Source: Ceratothoa steindachneri
Lineage: Eukaryota; Arthropoda; Malacostraca; Isopoda; Cymothoidae
Direction of reading: 5' to 3'
Assembly: GCA_963969495.1 (NCBI GenBank)
Contig: OZ018338.1
Span: 46,693,206-46,757,205 of the forward strand
Length of the DNA: 64,000 bases
How positions within the stretch are numbered: the first letter of the stretch is position 1; each line of letters opens with the position of its first letter. The notes under the pieces were generated by a model. That model did not search any database. It was not told the origin of the DNA and saw nothing but the letters and a program-made list of their open reading frames with translations. Positions 1 through 9,098 of the stretch are shown one piece after another. The position numbers were made by a program, and so were the translations under genes.

Positions 1-133
1 CAAAACCTGGAAAAACGGCCGTTTTCAAGTTTAGGTGTTTTTCCAAAAAATGATTGAAAAGCGGGAGTTTGTGGATGATGCAAATATCTTCAAACCTATC
101 CAATTAGGGTCTCCGATTATAAGTAATATTATG
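1..133 (+). repeat. Representative half-unit A (M1 type)
   Basis: This is the first A half, about 133 bp. In order it holds CAAAACCTGG, the AAAACGGCCGTTTT palindrome, an A-rich segment, GGGAGTTT, GATGATGCAAATATC, TTCAAACCTATCC, GTCTCCGATT and the closing TAATATTA. It aligns along its whole length with the following B half: shared are AAAAACGG, a TTTT run, ATTTC.TAAAAAA, TTGAAAAA, TTCAAAC, TCTC.GA.T and AAGTAATATTA. The spacing of 133-135 bp is shorter than a nucleosome core length. This copy carries the M1 hallmarks TTTTCAAG and GAGTTTGTGG. Confidence 0.92.
124..131 (+). repeat. TAATATTA palindrome closing each half-unit
   Basis: TAATATTA is an 8-bp palindrome at the end of half A here and again at 259-266 at the end of half B. 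It is the most constant word shared by both halves and gives an AATATT site roughly every 134 bp across the window. Variants are few: TAATATTT before M8 units, GAATATTA in M5 and TAATAGTA near 20872. Confidence 0.9.
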
Positions 134-139
134 CAAAAT

Positions 140-186
140 CATGCAAAAACGGTTAGGTTTGAGATTCGATCGATTTCTTAAAAAAA
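140..186 (+). repeat. Internal ~47-bp sub-repeat 1 of half B
   Basis: It begins CATGCAAAAACGG and runs to the A7 tract. It corresponds in position to sub-repeat 1 of half A. In other dimers the core reads AAAAACGGCCAGTTTTGAGA, very close to AAAAACGTCAGTTTTGGGA in the following block. This gives the best internal evidence for a ~47-bp founding element. Confidence 0.55.
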
Positions 187-233
187 GCTCGAAAAACGTC
201 GGTTTTAGGAAAATAAACCGTTTTTCAAACTTA
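187..233 (+). repeat. Internal ~47-bp sub-repeat 2 of half B
   Basis: It begins GCTCGAAAAACG and continues through AAACCGTTTTTCAAAC. Its core lies 47 bp after that of the preceding block. The remaining third of half B, about 234-268 with the TCTCGAATC and TAATATTA words, has no copy of the core. Confidence 0.5.
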
Positions 234-273
234 GCAAGTTATTGCTCTCGAATCTAAGTAATATTAAGCAAAA

Positions 274-319
274 GCTGGAAAAACGGCCGTTTTTAAGGTT
301 TGATCCATTTCCTAAAAAA
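274..319 (+). repeat. Internal ~46-bp sub-repeat 1 of half A
   Basis: This block starts GCTGGAAAAACGGCCG and ends with an A6 tract. Laid over the next 46 bp (320-365) without gaps it matches at 26 of 46 positions by my count. Matches concentrate in the G.T.GAAAAA.GG..GTTTTT core. This suggests that the half-unit itself grew from a ~46-bp element. The relationship is old and could partly reflect shared low complexity. Confidence 0.55.
279..294 (+). repeat. 16-bp perfect palindrome AAAAACGGCCGTTTTT
   Basis: The 16 bases are their own reverse complement and contain CGGCCG. The palindrome, 14 to 16 bp long, sits near the start of nearly every A half, so it recurs about every 268 bp. Exceptions are point mutants, for example CGGCCC forms (near 4030), CGGACG forms (near 31882) and CAGCCG forms (near 43108). 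No protein binding can be concluded from sequence alone. Confidence 0.9.
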
Positions 320-365
320 GATTGAAAAATGGGAGTTTTTTGGATGATGCAAATATCTTCAAACC
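320..365 (+). repeat. Internal ~46-bp sub-repeat 2 of half A
   Basis: Partner of the block at 274-319. It opens GATTGAAAAATGGGAG, followed by a TTTTTT run and ends near TTCAAAC. The core start (G plus A5) lies 46 bp after the same core in sub-repeat 1. The third part of half A, about 366-402, shows no clear copy of the core. Confidence 0.5.
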
Positions 366-660
366 TATCCAATTAAAGTCTCCGATTATAACTAATATTA
401 GGCAAAAACGGCCAGTTTTGAGATTCGATCGATTTCTTATAAAAAGCTTGAAAACGTCAGTTTGGGGAAAATAAACCGTTTTTCAAACTTAGCAAGTTAT
501 TTCTCTCGAATCTAAGTAATATTACCCAAAACCTGGAAAAACGGCCGTTTTTAAGGTTAGGTCTATTTCCAAAAAAATGATTGAAAAGCGGGAGTTTTTT
601 GGATGGTGCAAATATCTTCAAACCTATCCAATAAAGGTCTCCGATTTTAAGTAATATTAG

Positions 661-680
661 GCAAAAACATGCAAAAACGG
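661..680 (+). repeat. 10-bp direct duplication at the start of half B
   Basis: Here GCAAAAACAT is followed by GCAAAAACGG, two near-copies of a 10-bp word. In M2 dimers (for example 401-415) exactly one copy is missing, giving GGCAAAAACGGCCAG and a 258-bp dimer in place of 268. Loss of one direct-repeat copy by slippage or short-homology deletion explains M2. The two A5 tracts here are spaced exactly 10 bp. Confidence 0.85.
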
Positions 681-1299
681 TCAGTTTTGAGATTCGATCG
701 ATTTCTTAAAAAAGCTTGAAAAACGTCTGTTTTGAGAAAATAAGCCGTTTTTCAAACTTAGCAAGTTATTGCTCTTGAATTGAAGTAATATTAACCAAAA
801 CCTTAAAAAACGGCCGTTTTTAAGGTTTGATTCATTTCCTAAAAAAGATTTAAAAATAGGAGTTTTTTAGATGATGCAAATATCTTCAAACCTATCCAAT
901 TAGGGTCTCCGATTATAAGTAATATTATGCAAAATCATGCAAAAACGGTCAGTTTTGAGATTCGATCGATTTCTTAAAAATAGCTCGAAAAACATCGGTT
1001 TTAGGAAAATAAACCGTTTTTCAAACTTAGCAAGTTATTGCTCTTGAATCTAAGTAATATTAAGCAAAAGCTGGAAGAACGGCCGTTTTTAAGGTTTGAT
1101 CCAATTCCTAAAAAAGATTGAAAAATGGGAGTTTTTTGGATGATGCAAATATCTTCAAACCTATCCAATTAAGGTCTCCGATTATAACTAATATTAGGCA
1201 AAAACATGCAAAAACGGCCAGTTTTGAGATTCAATCGATTTCTTAAAAAAAGCTTGAAAAACGTCAGTTTTGGGAAAATAAACCGTTTTTCAAACTTAG

Positions 1300-1330
1300 A
1301 GAGTTACTGTTCCCATATCTGAGGAATATT
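1300..1330 (+). repeat. Diverged 31-bp cassette specific to M5 dimers
   Basis: The end of the M5 B half reads AGAGTTACTGTTCCCATATC and then GAGGAATATT. The usual form is CAAGTTATTGCTCTCGAATC and then AAGTAATATT. I count nine differences in 31 bp, far denser than elsewhere between types. Nearly every M5 dimer carries it, and it marks the M5/M6 border. It looks like a conversion tract or a retained older variant. Confidence 0.75.
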
Positions 1331-1602
1331 AACCAAAACCTGGAAAAACGGCCGTTTTTGAGGTTTGATCCATTTTCTAAAAAAGATTGAAAAACGGGAG
1401 TTTTTTGGATAATGCAAATATTTTAAAACCTATTCAATTCAGGTCTCCGATTTTTAGTAATATTAGGCAAAAACATGCAAAAACGGCCAGTTTTGAGTTT
1501 CAATTGATTTCTTAAAAAAAGCTTGGAAAACGTCAGTTTTGGGAAAATAAACCGTTTTTTAACCTTAGCAAGTTATTGCTCTCGAATCTAAGTAATATTA
1601 AC

Positions 1603-2935
1603 CAAAACCTGGAAAAACGGCCGTTTTCAAGGTTTAGTCTATTTTCAAAAAAATGATTGAAAAGCGGGAGTTTGTGGATGATGCAAATATCTTCAAACCT
1701 ATCCAATTAGGGTCTCCGATTATAAGTAATATTATGCAAAATCATGCAAAAACGGTCAGTTTTGAGATTCGATCGATTTCTTAAAAAAAGCTCGAAAAAC
1801 GTCGGTTTTAGGAAAATAAACCGTTTTCAAACTTAGCAAGTTATTGCTCTCGAATCTAAGTAATATTAAGCAAAAGCTGGAAAAACGGCCGTTTTTAAGG
1901 TTTGATCCATTTCCTAAAAAAGATTGAAAAATGGGAGTTTTGGGGATAATGCAAATATCTTCAAACTTAGCCAATTAAGGTCTCCGATTATAAGTAATAT
2001 TTGGCAAAAACATGCAAAAACCGTCTGTTTTGAGCTTTAATCGATTTCTTAAAAAAAGCTCGAAAAACATCAGTTTTGGGAAAATAAACCGTTTTTCAAA
2101 CTTAGCAAGTTATTGCTCTCGTATCTAAGTAATATTTACCAACACCTGGAAAAACGGCCGTTTTTAAGGTTTAAACCATTTCCTAAAAAAGATTGAAAAA
2201 CGGGACTTTTTTGGATGGTGCAAATATCTTCAAACCTATCCAATTAGGGTCTCCGATTATAAGTAATATTATGCAAAATCATGCAAAAACGGTCAGTTTT
2301 GAGATTCGATCGATTTCTTAAAAAAAGCTCGAAAAACGTCGGTTTTAGGAAAATAAACCGTTTTTCAAACTTAGCAAGTTATTGCTCTCGAATCTAAGTA
2401 ATATTAAGCAAAAGCTGGAAAAACGGCCGTTTTTAAGGTTTGATCCATTTCCTAAAAAAGATTGAAAAATGGGAGTTTTTTGGATGATGCAAATATCTTC
2501 AAACCTATCCAATTAAGGTCTCCGATTATAACTAATATTAGGCAAAAACGGCCAGTTTTGAGATTCGATCGATTTCTTATAAAAAGCTTGAAAACGTCAG
2601 TTTGGGGAAAATAAACCGTTTTTCAAACTTAGAGAGTTACTGTTCCCATATCTGAGGAATATTAACAAAAACCTGGAAAAACGGCCGTTTTTGAGGTTTG
2701 ATCCATTTTCTAAAAAAGATTGAAAAACGGGAGTTTTTTGGCTAATGCAAATATTTTAAAACCTATTCAATTTAGGTCTCCGATTATAAGTAATATTAGA
2801 CAAAAACATGCAAAAACGGACAGTTTTGAGATTCAATCGATTTCTTAAAAAAAGCTTGGAAAACGTCAGTTTTGGGAAAATAAACCGTTTTTTAAACTTA
2901 GCAAGTTATTGCTCTCGAATCTAAGTAATATTAAC
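1603..2935 (+). repeat. Five-dimer unit M1-M7-M8-M2/M5-M6
   Basis: Dimers start at 1603, 1871, 2140, 2409 and 2667. M7 and M8 replace M2 to M4. The dimer at 2409 is a hybrid: its B half begins as M2 (10-bp deletion, GTTTGGGG) and ends with the M5 cassette, so it marks an exchange junction near 2620-2640. The M6 that follows has GGCTAATGC in place of GGATAATGC, a marker shared with the M6 at 5883. Confidence 0.82.
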
Positions 2936-3742
2936 CAAAACCTGGAAAAACGGCCGTTTTCAAGTTTAGGTCTATTTCCAAAAAAATGATTGAAAAGCGG
3001 GAGTTTGTGGATGATGCAAATATCTTCAAACCTATCCAATTAGGGTCTCCGATTATAAGTAATATTATGCAAAATCATGCAAAAACGGTTAGGTTTGAGA
3101 TTCGATCGATTTCTTAAAAAAAGCTCGAAAAACGTCGGTTTGAGGAAAATAAACCGTTTTCCAAACTTAGCAAGTTATTGCTCTCGAATCTAAGTAATAT
3201 TAAGCAAAAGCTGGAAAAACGGCCGTTTTTAAGGTTTGATCTATTTCCTAAAAAAGATTAAAAAATGGGAGTTTTGGGAATAATGCAAATATCTTCAAAC
3301 TTAGCCAATTAAGGTCTCCGATTATAAGTAATATTAGGCAAAAACATGCAAAAACCGTCTGTTTTGAGGTTTAATCGATTTCTTAAAAAAAGCTCGAAAA
3401 ACATCAGTTTTGGGAAAATAAACCTTTTTTCAAACTTAGCAAGTTATTGCTCTCGAATCTAAGTAATATTTACCAACACCTGGAAAAACGGCCGTTTTTA
3501 AGGTTTAAACCATTTCCTAAAAAAGATTGAAAAACGGGAGTTTTTTGGATGATGCAAATATCTTCAAACCTATGCAATAAAGGTCTCCGATTATAAGTAA
3601 TATTAGGCAAAAACATGCAAAAACTGCCAGTTTCGAGATTCAATCGATTTCTTAAAAAAAGCTTGGAAAACGTCAGTTTTGGGGAAATAAACCGTTTTTT
3701 AAACTTAGCAAGTTATTGCTCTCGAATCTAAGTAATATTAAC
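2936..3742 (+). repeat. Three-dimer unit M1-M7-M8/M6
   Basis: Dimers start at 2936, 3205 and 3474. The third has an M8 A half (CAACACCTGG, CCTATGCAATAAAGG) joined to an M6-type B half (AGCTTGGAAAACG, TTTTTTAAAC). The same three-dimer unit recurs at 10702 and 15791, so the hybrid was made once and then copied. Confidence 0.8.
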
Positions 3743-5344
3743 CAAAACCTGGAAAAACGGCCGTTTTCAAGGTTCAGTCTATTTCCAAAAAAATGATTGA
3801 AAAGCGGGAGTTTGTGGATGATGCAAATATCTTCAAACCTATCCAATTAGGGTCTCCGATTATAAGTAATATTATGCAAAATCATGCAAAAACGGTCAGT
3901 TTTGAGATTCGATCGATTTCTTAAAAAAAGCTCGAAAAACGTCGGTTTTAGGAAAATAAGCCGTTTTTCAAACTTAGCAAGTTATTGCTCTCGAATCTAA
4001 GTAATATTAAGCAAAAGCTGGAAAAACGGCCCTTTTTAAGGCTTGATCCATTTCCTAAAAAAGATTGAAAAATGGGAGTTTTTTGGATGATGCAAATATC
4101 TTCAAACCTATCCAATTAAGGTCTCCGATTATAACTAATATTAGGCAAAAACGGCCAGTTTTGAGATTCGATCGATTTCTTATAAAAAGCTTGAAAACGT
4201 CAGTTTGGGGAAAATAAACCGTTTTTCAAACTTAGCAAGTTATTTCTCTCGAATCTAAGTAATATTACCCAAAACCTGGACAAACGGCCGTTTTTAAGGT
4301 TAGGTCTATTTCCAAAAAAATGATTGAAAAGCGGGAGTTTTTTGGATGGTGCAAATATCTTCAAACCTATCCAATTAAGGTCTCCGATTATAAGTAATAT
4401 TAGGCAAAAACATGCAAAAACGGTCAGTTTTGAGATTCGATCGATTTCTTAAAAAAGCTCGAAAAACGTCTGTTTTGGGAAAATAAGCCGTTTTTCAAAC
4501 TTAGCAAGTTATTGCTCTTGAATCGAAGTAATATTAACCAAAACCTTAAAAAACGGCCGTTTTTAAGGTTTGATCCATTTCCTAAAAAAGATTTAAAAAT
4601 AGGAGTTTTTTAGATGATGCAAATATCTTCAAACCTATCCAATTAGGGTCTCCGATTATAAGTAATATTATGCAAAATCATGCAAAAACGGTCAGTTTTG
4701 AGATTCGATCGATTTCTTAAAAAAAGCTCGAAAAACGTCGGTTTTAGGAAAATAAACCGTTTTTCAAACTTAGCAAGTTATTGCTCATGAATCTAAGTAA
4801 TATTAAACAAAAGCTGGAAAAACGGCCGTTTTTAAGGTTTAAACCATTTCCTAAAAAAGATTGAAAATCGGGAGTTTTTTGGATGATGCAAATATCTTCA
4901 AACCTATCCAATTAAGGTCTCCGATTATAAGTAATATTAGGCAAAAACATGCAAAAACGGCCAGTTTTAGGATTCAATCGATTTCTTAAAAAAAGCTTGA
5001 AAAACGTCAGTTTTGGGAAAATAAACCGTTTTTCAAACTTAGAGAGTTACTGTTCCCATATCTGAGGAATATTAACCAAAACCTGGAAAAACGGCCGTTT
5101 TTGAGGTTTGATCCATTTTCTAAAAAAGATTGAAAAACGGGAGTTTTTTGGATAATGCAAATATTTTAAAACCTATTCAATTTAGGTCTCCGATTATAAG
5201 TAATATTAGGCAAAAACATGCAAAAACGGCCGGTTTGAGATTCAATCGATTTCTTAAAAAAAGCTTGAAAAACGTCAGTTTTGGGAAAATAAACCGTTTT
5301 TTAACCTTAGCAAGTTATTGCTCTCGAATCTAAGTAATATTAAC
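3743..5344 (+). repeat. Canonical six-dimer HOR
   Basis: Dimers M1 to M6 start at 3743, 4012, 4270, 4539, 4808 and 5077; total 1,602 bp. The M2 A half carries the CGGCCC palindrome mutation with AAGGCTTGATCC, a marker shared with M2 at 6420, 9368, 11778, 14457, 16867, 20353 and 32133. The M6 B half has a one-base loss giving GGCCGGTTTGAG near 5227. Confidence 0.87.
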
Positions 5345-6151
5345 CAAAACCTGGAAAAACGGCCGTTTTCAAGGTTAGGTCTATTTCCAAAAAAATGATT
5401 GAAAAGCGGGAGTTTGTGGATGATGCAAATATCTTCAAACCTATCCAATTAGGGTCTCCGATTATAAGTTATATTATGCAAAATCATGCAAAAACGGTTA
5501 GGTTTGAGATTCGATCGATTTCTTAAAAAAAGCTCGAAAAACGTCGGTTTTAGGAAAATAAACCGTTTTTCAAACTTAGCAAGTTATTGCTCTCGAATCT
5601 AAGTAATATTAAGCAAAAGCTGGAAAAACGGCCGTTTTTAAGGTTTAAACCATTTCCTAAAAAAGATTGAAAAATGGGAGTTTTTTGGATGATGCAAATA
5701 TCTTCAAACCTATCCAATTAAGGTCTCCGATTATAAGTAATTTTAGGCAAAAACATGCAAAAACGGCCAGTTTTGGGATTCAATCGATTTCTTAAAAAAA
5801 GCTTGAAAAACGTCAGTTTTGGGAAAATAAACCGTTTTTCAAACTTAGAGAGTTACTGTTCCCATATCTGAGGAATATTAACAAAAACCTGGAAAAACGG
5901 CCGTTTTTGAGATTTGATCCATTTTCTAAAAAAGATTGAAAAACGGGAGTTTTTTGGCTAATGCAAATATTTTAAAACCTATTCAATTTAGGTCTCCGAT
6001 TATAAGTAATATTAGACAAAAACATGCAAAAACGGACAGTTTTGAGATTCAATCGATTTCTTAAAAAAAGCTTGGAAAACGTCAGTTTTGGGAAAATAAA
6101 CCGTTTTTTAAACTTAGCAAGTTATTGCTCTTGAATCTAAGTAATATTAAC
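5345..6151 (+). repeat. Three-dimer unit M1-M5-M6
   Basis: Dimers start at 5345, 5614 and 5883. M2 to M4 are absent, so this looks like a canonical HOR that lost three dimers. The M5 A half has AAAAATGGGAG in place of AATCGGGAG. The M6 shares GGCTAATGC with the M6 at 2667. Confidence 0.8.
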
Positions 6152-7754
6152 CAAAACCTGGAAAAACGGCCGTTTTCAAGTTTAGGTCTATTTCCAAAAA
6201 AATGATTGAAAAGCGGGAGTTTGTGGATGATGCAAATATCTTCAAACCTATCCAATTAGGGTCTCCGATTATAAGTAATATTATGCAAAATCATGCAAAA
6301 ACGGTTAGGTTTGAGATTCGATCGATTTCTTAAAAAAAGCTCGAAAAACGTCGGTTTGAGGAAAATAAACCGTTTCCAAACTTAGCAAGTTATTGCTCTC
6401 GAATCTAAGTAATATTAAGCAAAAGCTGGAAAAACGGCCCTTTTTAAGGCTTGATCCATTTCCTAAAAAAGATTGAAAAATGGGAGTTTTTTGGATGATG
6501 CAAATATCTTCAAACCTATCCAATTGGGGTCTCCGATTATAACTAATATTAGGCAAAAACGGCCAGTTTTGAGATTTGATCGATTTCTTATAAAAAGCTT
6601 GAAAACGTCAGTTTGGGGAAAATAAACCGTTTTTCAAACTTAGCAAGTTATTTCTCTCGAATCTAAGTAATATTACCCAAAACCTGGAAAAACGGCCGTT
6701 TTTAAGGTTAGGTCTATTTCCATAAAAAATGATTGAAAAGCGGGAGTTTTTTGGATGGTGCAAATATCTTCAAACCTATCCAATAAAGGTCTCCGATTTT
6801 AAGTAATATTAGGCAAAAACATGCAAAAACGGTCAGTTTTGAGATTCGATCGATTTCTTAAAAAAGCTCGAAAAACGTCTGTTTTGGGAAAATAAGCCGT
6901 TTTTCAAACTTAGCAAGTTATTGCTCTTGAATCGAAGTAATATTAACCAAAACCTTAAAAAACGGCCGTTTTTAAGGTTTGATCCATTTCCTAAAAAAGA
7001 TTTAAAAATAGGAGTTTTTTAGATGATGCAAATATCTTCAAACCTATCCAATTAGGGTCTCCGATTATAAGTAATATTATGCAAAATCATGCAAAAACGG
7101 TCAGTTTTGAGATTCGATCGATTTCTTGAAAAAAGCTCGAAAAACGTCGGTTTTAGGAAAATAAACCGTTTTTCAAACTTAGCAAGTTATTGCTCATGAA
7201 TCTAAGTAATATTAAACAAAAGCTGGAAAAACGGCCGTTTTTAAGGTTTAAACCATTTCCTAAAAAAGATTGAAAATCGGGAGTTTTTTGGATGATGCAA
7301 ATATCTTCAAACCTATCCAATTAAGGTCTCCGATTATAAGTAATATTTGGCAAAAACATGCAAAAACGGCCAGTTTTAGGATTCAATCGATTTCTTAAAA
7401 AAAGCTTGAAAAACGTCAGTTTTGGGAAAATAAACCGTTTTTCAAACTTAGAGAGTTACTGTTCCCATATCTGAGGAATATTAACCAAAACCTGGAAAAA
7501 CGGCCGTTTTTGAGGTTTGATCCATTTTCTAAAAAAGATTGAAAAACGGGAGTTTTTTGGATAATGCAAATATTTTAAAACCTATTCAATTTAGGTCTCC
7601 GATTATAAGTAATATTAGGCAAAAACATGCAAAAACAGCCAGTTTTGAGATTCAATTGATTTCTTAAAAAAAGCTTGGAAAACGTCAGTTTTGGGAAAAT
7701 AAACCGTTTTTTAACCTTAGCAAGTTATTGCTCTCGAATCTAAGTAATATTAAC
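6152..7754 (+). repeat. Canonical six-dimer HOR
   Basis: Dimers start at 6152, 6420, 6678, 6948, 7217 and 7486. M3 carries a one-base insertion (TCCATAAAAAATG near 6720), giving 270 bp. The last two dimers also form the start of the 5.09-kb super-repeat. The M6 carries AAAACAGCCAG, shared with the M6 dimers at 10433 and 15522. Confidence 0.86.
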
Positions 7755-9098
7755 CAAAACCTGGAAAAACGGCCGTTTTCAAGGTTAGGTCTATTTCCAA
7801 AAAAATGATTGAAAAGCGGGAGTTTGTGGATGATGCAAATATCTTCAAACCTATCCAATTAGGGTCTCCGATTATAAGTAATATTATGCAAAATCATGCA
7901 AAAACGGTTAGGTTTGAGATTCGATCGATTTCTTAAAAAAAGCTCGAAAAACGTCGGTTTTAGGAAAATAAACCGTTTTTCAAACTTAGCAAGTTATTGC
8001 TCTCGAATCTAAGTAATATTAAGCAAAAGCTGGAAAAACGGCCGTTTTTAAGGTTTGATCCATTTCCTAAAAAAGATTGAAAAATGGGAGTTTTGGGGAT
8101 AATGCAAATATCTTCAAACTTAGCCAATTAAGGTCTCCGATTATATGTAATATTAGTCAAAAACATGCAAAAACCGTCTGTTTTGAGGTTTAATCGATTT
8201 CTTAAAAAAAGCTCGAAAAACATAAGTTTTGTGAAAATAAACCGTTTTTCAAACTTAGCAAGTTATTGCTCTCGAATCTAAGTAATATTTACCAACACCT
8301 GGAAAAACGGCCGTTTTTAAGGTTTAAACCATTTCCTAAAAAAGATTGAAAAACGGGAGTTTTTGGGGTGATGCAAATATCTTCAACACTATGCAATAAA
8401 GGTCTCCGATTATAAGTAATATTATGCAAAATCATGCAAAAACGGTCAGTTTTGAGATTCGATCGATTTCTTAAAAAAAGCTCGAAAAACGTCGGTTTTA
8501 GGAAAATAAACCGTTTTTCAAACTTAGCAAGTTATTGCTCTCAATCTAAGTAATATTAAGCAAAAGCTGGAAAAACGGCCGTTTTTAAGGTTTGATCCAT
8601 TTCCTAAAAAAGATTGAAAAATGGGAGTTTTTTGGATGATGCAAATATCTTCAAACCTATCCAATTAAGGTCTCCGATTATAACTAATATTAGGCAAAAA
8701 CATGCAAAAACGGCCAGTTTTGAGATTCAATCGATTTCTTAAAAAAAGCTTGAAAAACGTCAGTTTTGGGAAAATAAACCGTTTTTCAAACTTAGAGAGT
8801 TACTGTTCCCATATCTGAGGAATATTAACCAAAACCTGGAAAAACGGCCGTTTTTGAGGTTTGATCCATTTTCTAAAAAAGATTGAAAAACGGGAGTTTT
8901 TTGGATAATGCAAATATTTTAAAACCTATTCAATTCAGGTCTCCGATTATAAGTAATATTAGGCAAAAACATGCAAAAACGGCCAGTTTTGAGATTCAAT
9001 TGATTTCTTAAAAAAAGCTTGGAAAACGTCAGTTTTGGGAAAATAAACCGTTTTTTAAACTTAGCAAGTTATTGCTCTCGAATTTAAGTAATATTAAC
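7755..9098 (+). repeat. Five-dimer HOR M1-M7-M8-M5-M6
   Basis: Dimers start at 7755, 8024, 8293, 8561 and 8830. The M8 has an odd A half: it reads GGGGTGATGC and CTTCAACACTATGC, then returns to an M1-like B half. That CTTCAACACTATGC form is shared with M8 at 13381, 18470, 21956 and 33736, which groups these units as one HOR lineage. Confidence 0.85.

Larger units (their letters stand above)
134..268 (+). repeat. Representative half-unit B (M1 type)
   Basis: This B half, about 135 bp, is a diverged paralogue of half A, roughly two-thirds identical by eye. In order it shows CAAAATCATGC, AAAAACGG, GATTCGATCGATTTC, an A7 tract, GAAAAACGTCGG, AAACCGTTTTTC, CTTAGCAAGTTATTG, TCTCGAATC and TAATATTA. 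It always follows an A half; I saw no A-A or B-B neighbours. The strict alternation means the 134-bp ancestor dimerised before the array amplified. Confidence 0.92.
1..1602 (+). repeat. Canonical six-dimer HOR M1-M2-M3-M4-M5-M6
   Basis: Dimers start at 1, 269, 527, 796, 1065 and 1334; lengths are 268, 258, 269, 269, 269 and 269. This is the reference HOR. The first dimer has the rare GTGTTTTTCC form also found at ~37782 and ~39384. Dimer 3 has TGAGAAAATAAGCC and GAATTGAAG, and dimer 4 GATTCATTTCC. The same set recurs at 25.7-28.9 kb and 39.35-40.2 kb, so these segments are close relatives. Confidence 0.88.

Noticed and set aside
140..160. AACGG words as Myb-type binding sites or promoter elements
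   Set aside because: AACGG is expected many times in this unit because of the A5-CGG core. There is no transcript evidence and no gene nearby.
279..294. Rho-independent terminator (palindrome followed by T-run)
   Set aside because: The palindrome has no loop, the T-run is part of its own arm, and it recurs every 268 bp without any gene upstream.
520..530. TAATATTAC, the nick-site nonanucleotide of circular Rep-encoding ssDNA viruses, at M2-M3 junctions
   Set aside because: It is the constant TAATATTA followed by a C that varies by dimer type (A, G, T or C). No stem-loop flanks it and there is no Rep-like frame.
5130..5333. Open frame starting in M6 with a preceding purine-rich stretch resembling a ribosome binding site
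   Set aside because: AAAAAAGATTGAAAAACGGGAG is simply the repeat and appears in nearly every dimer. Nothing else here suggests a prokaryote.
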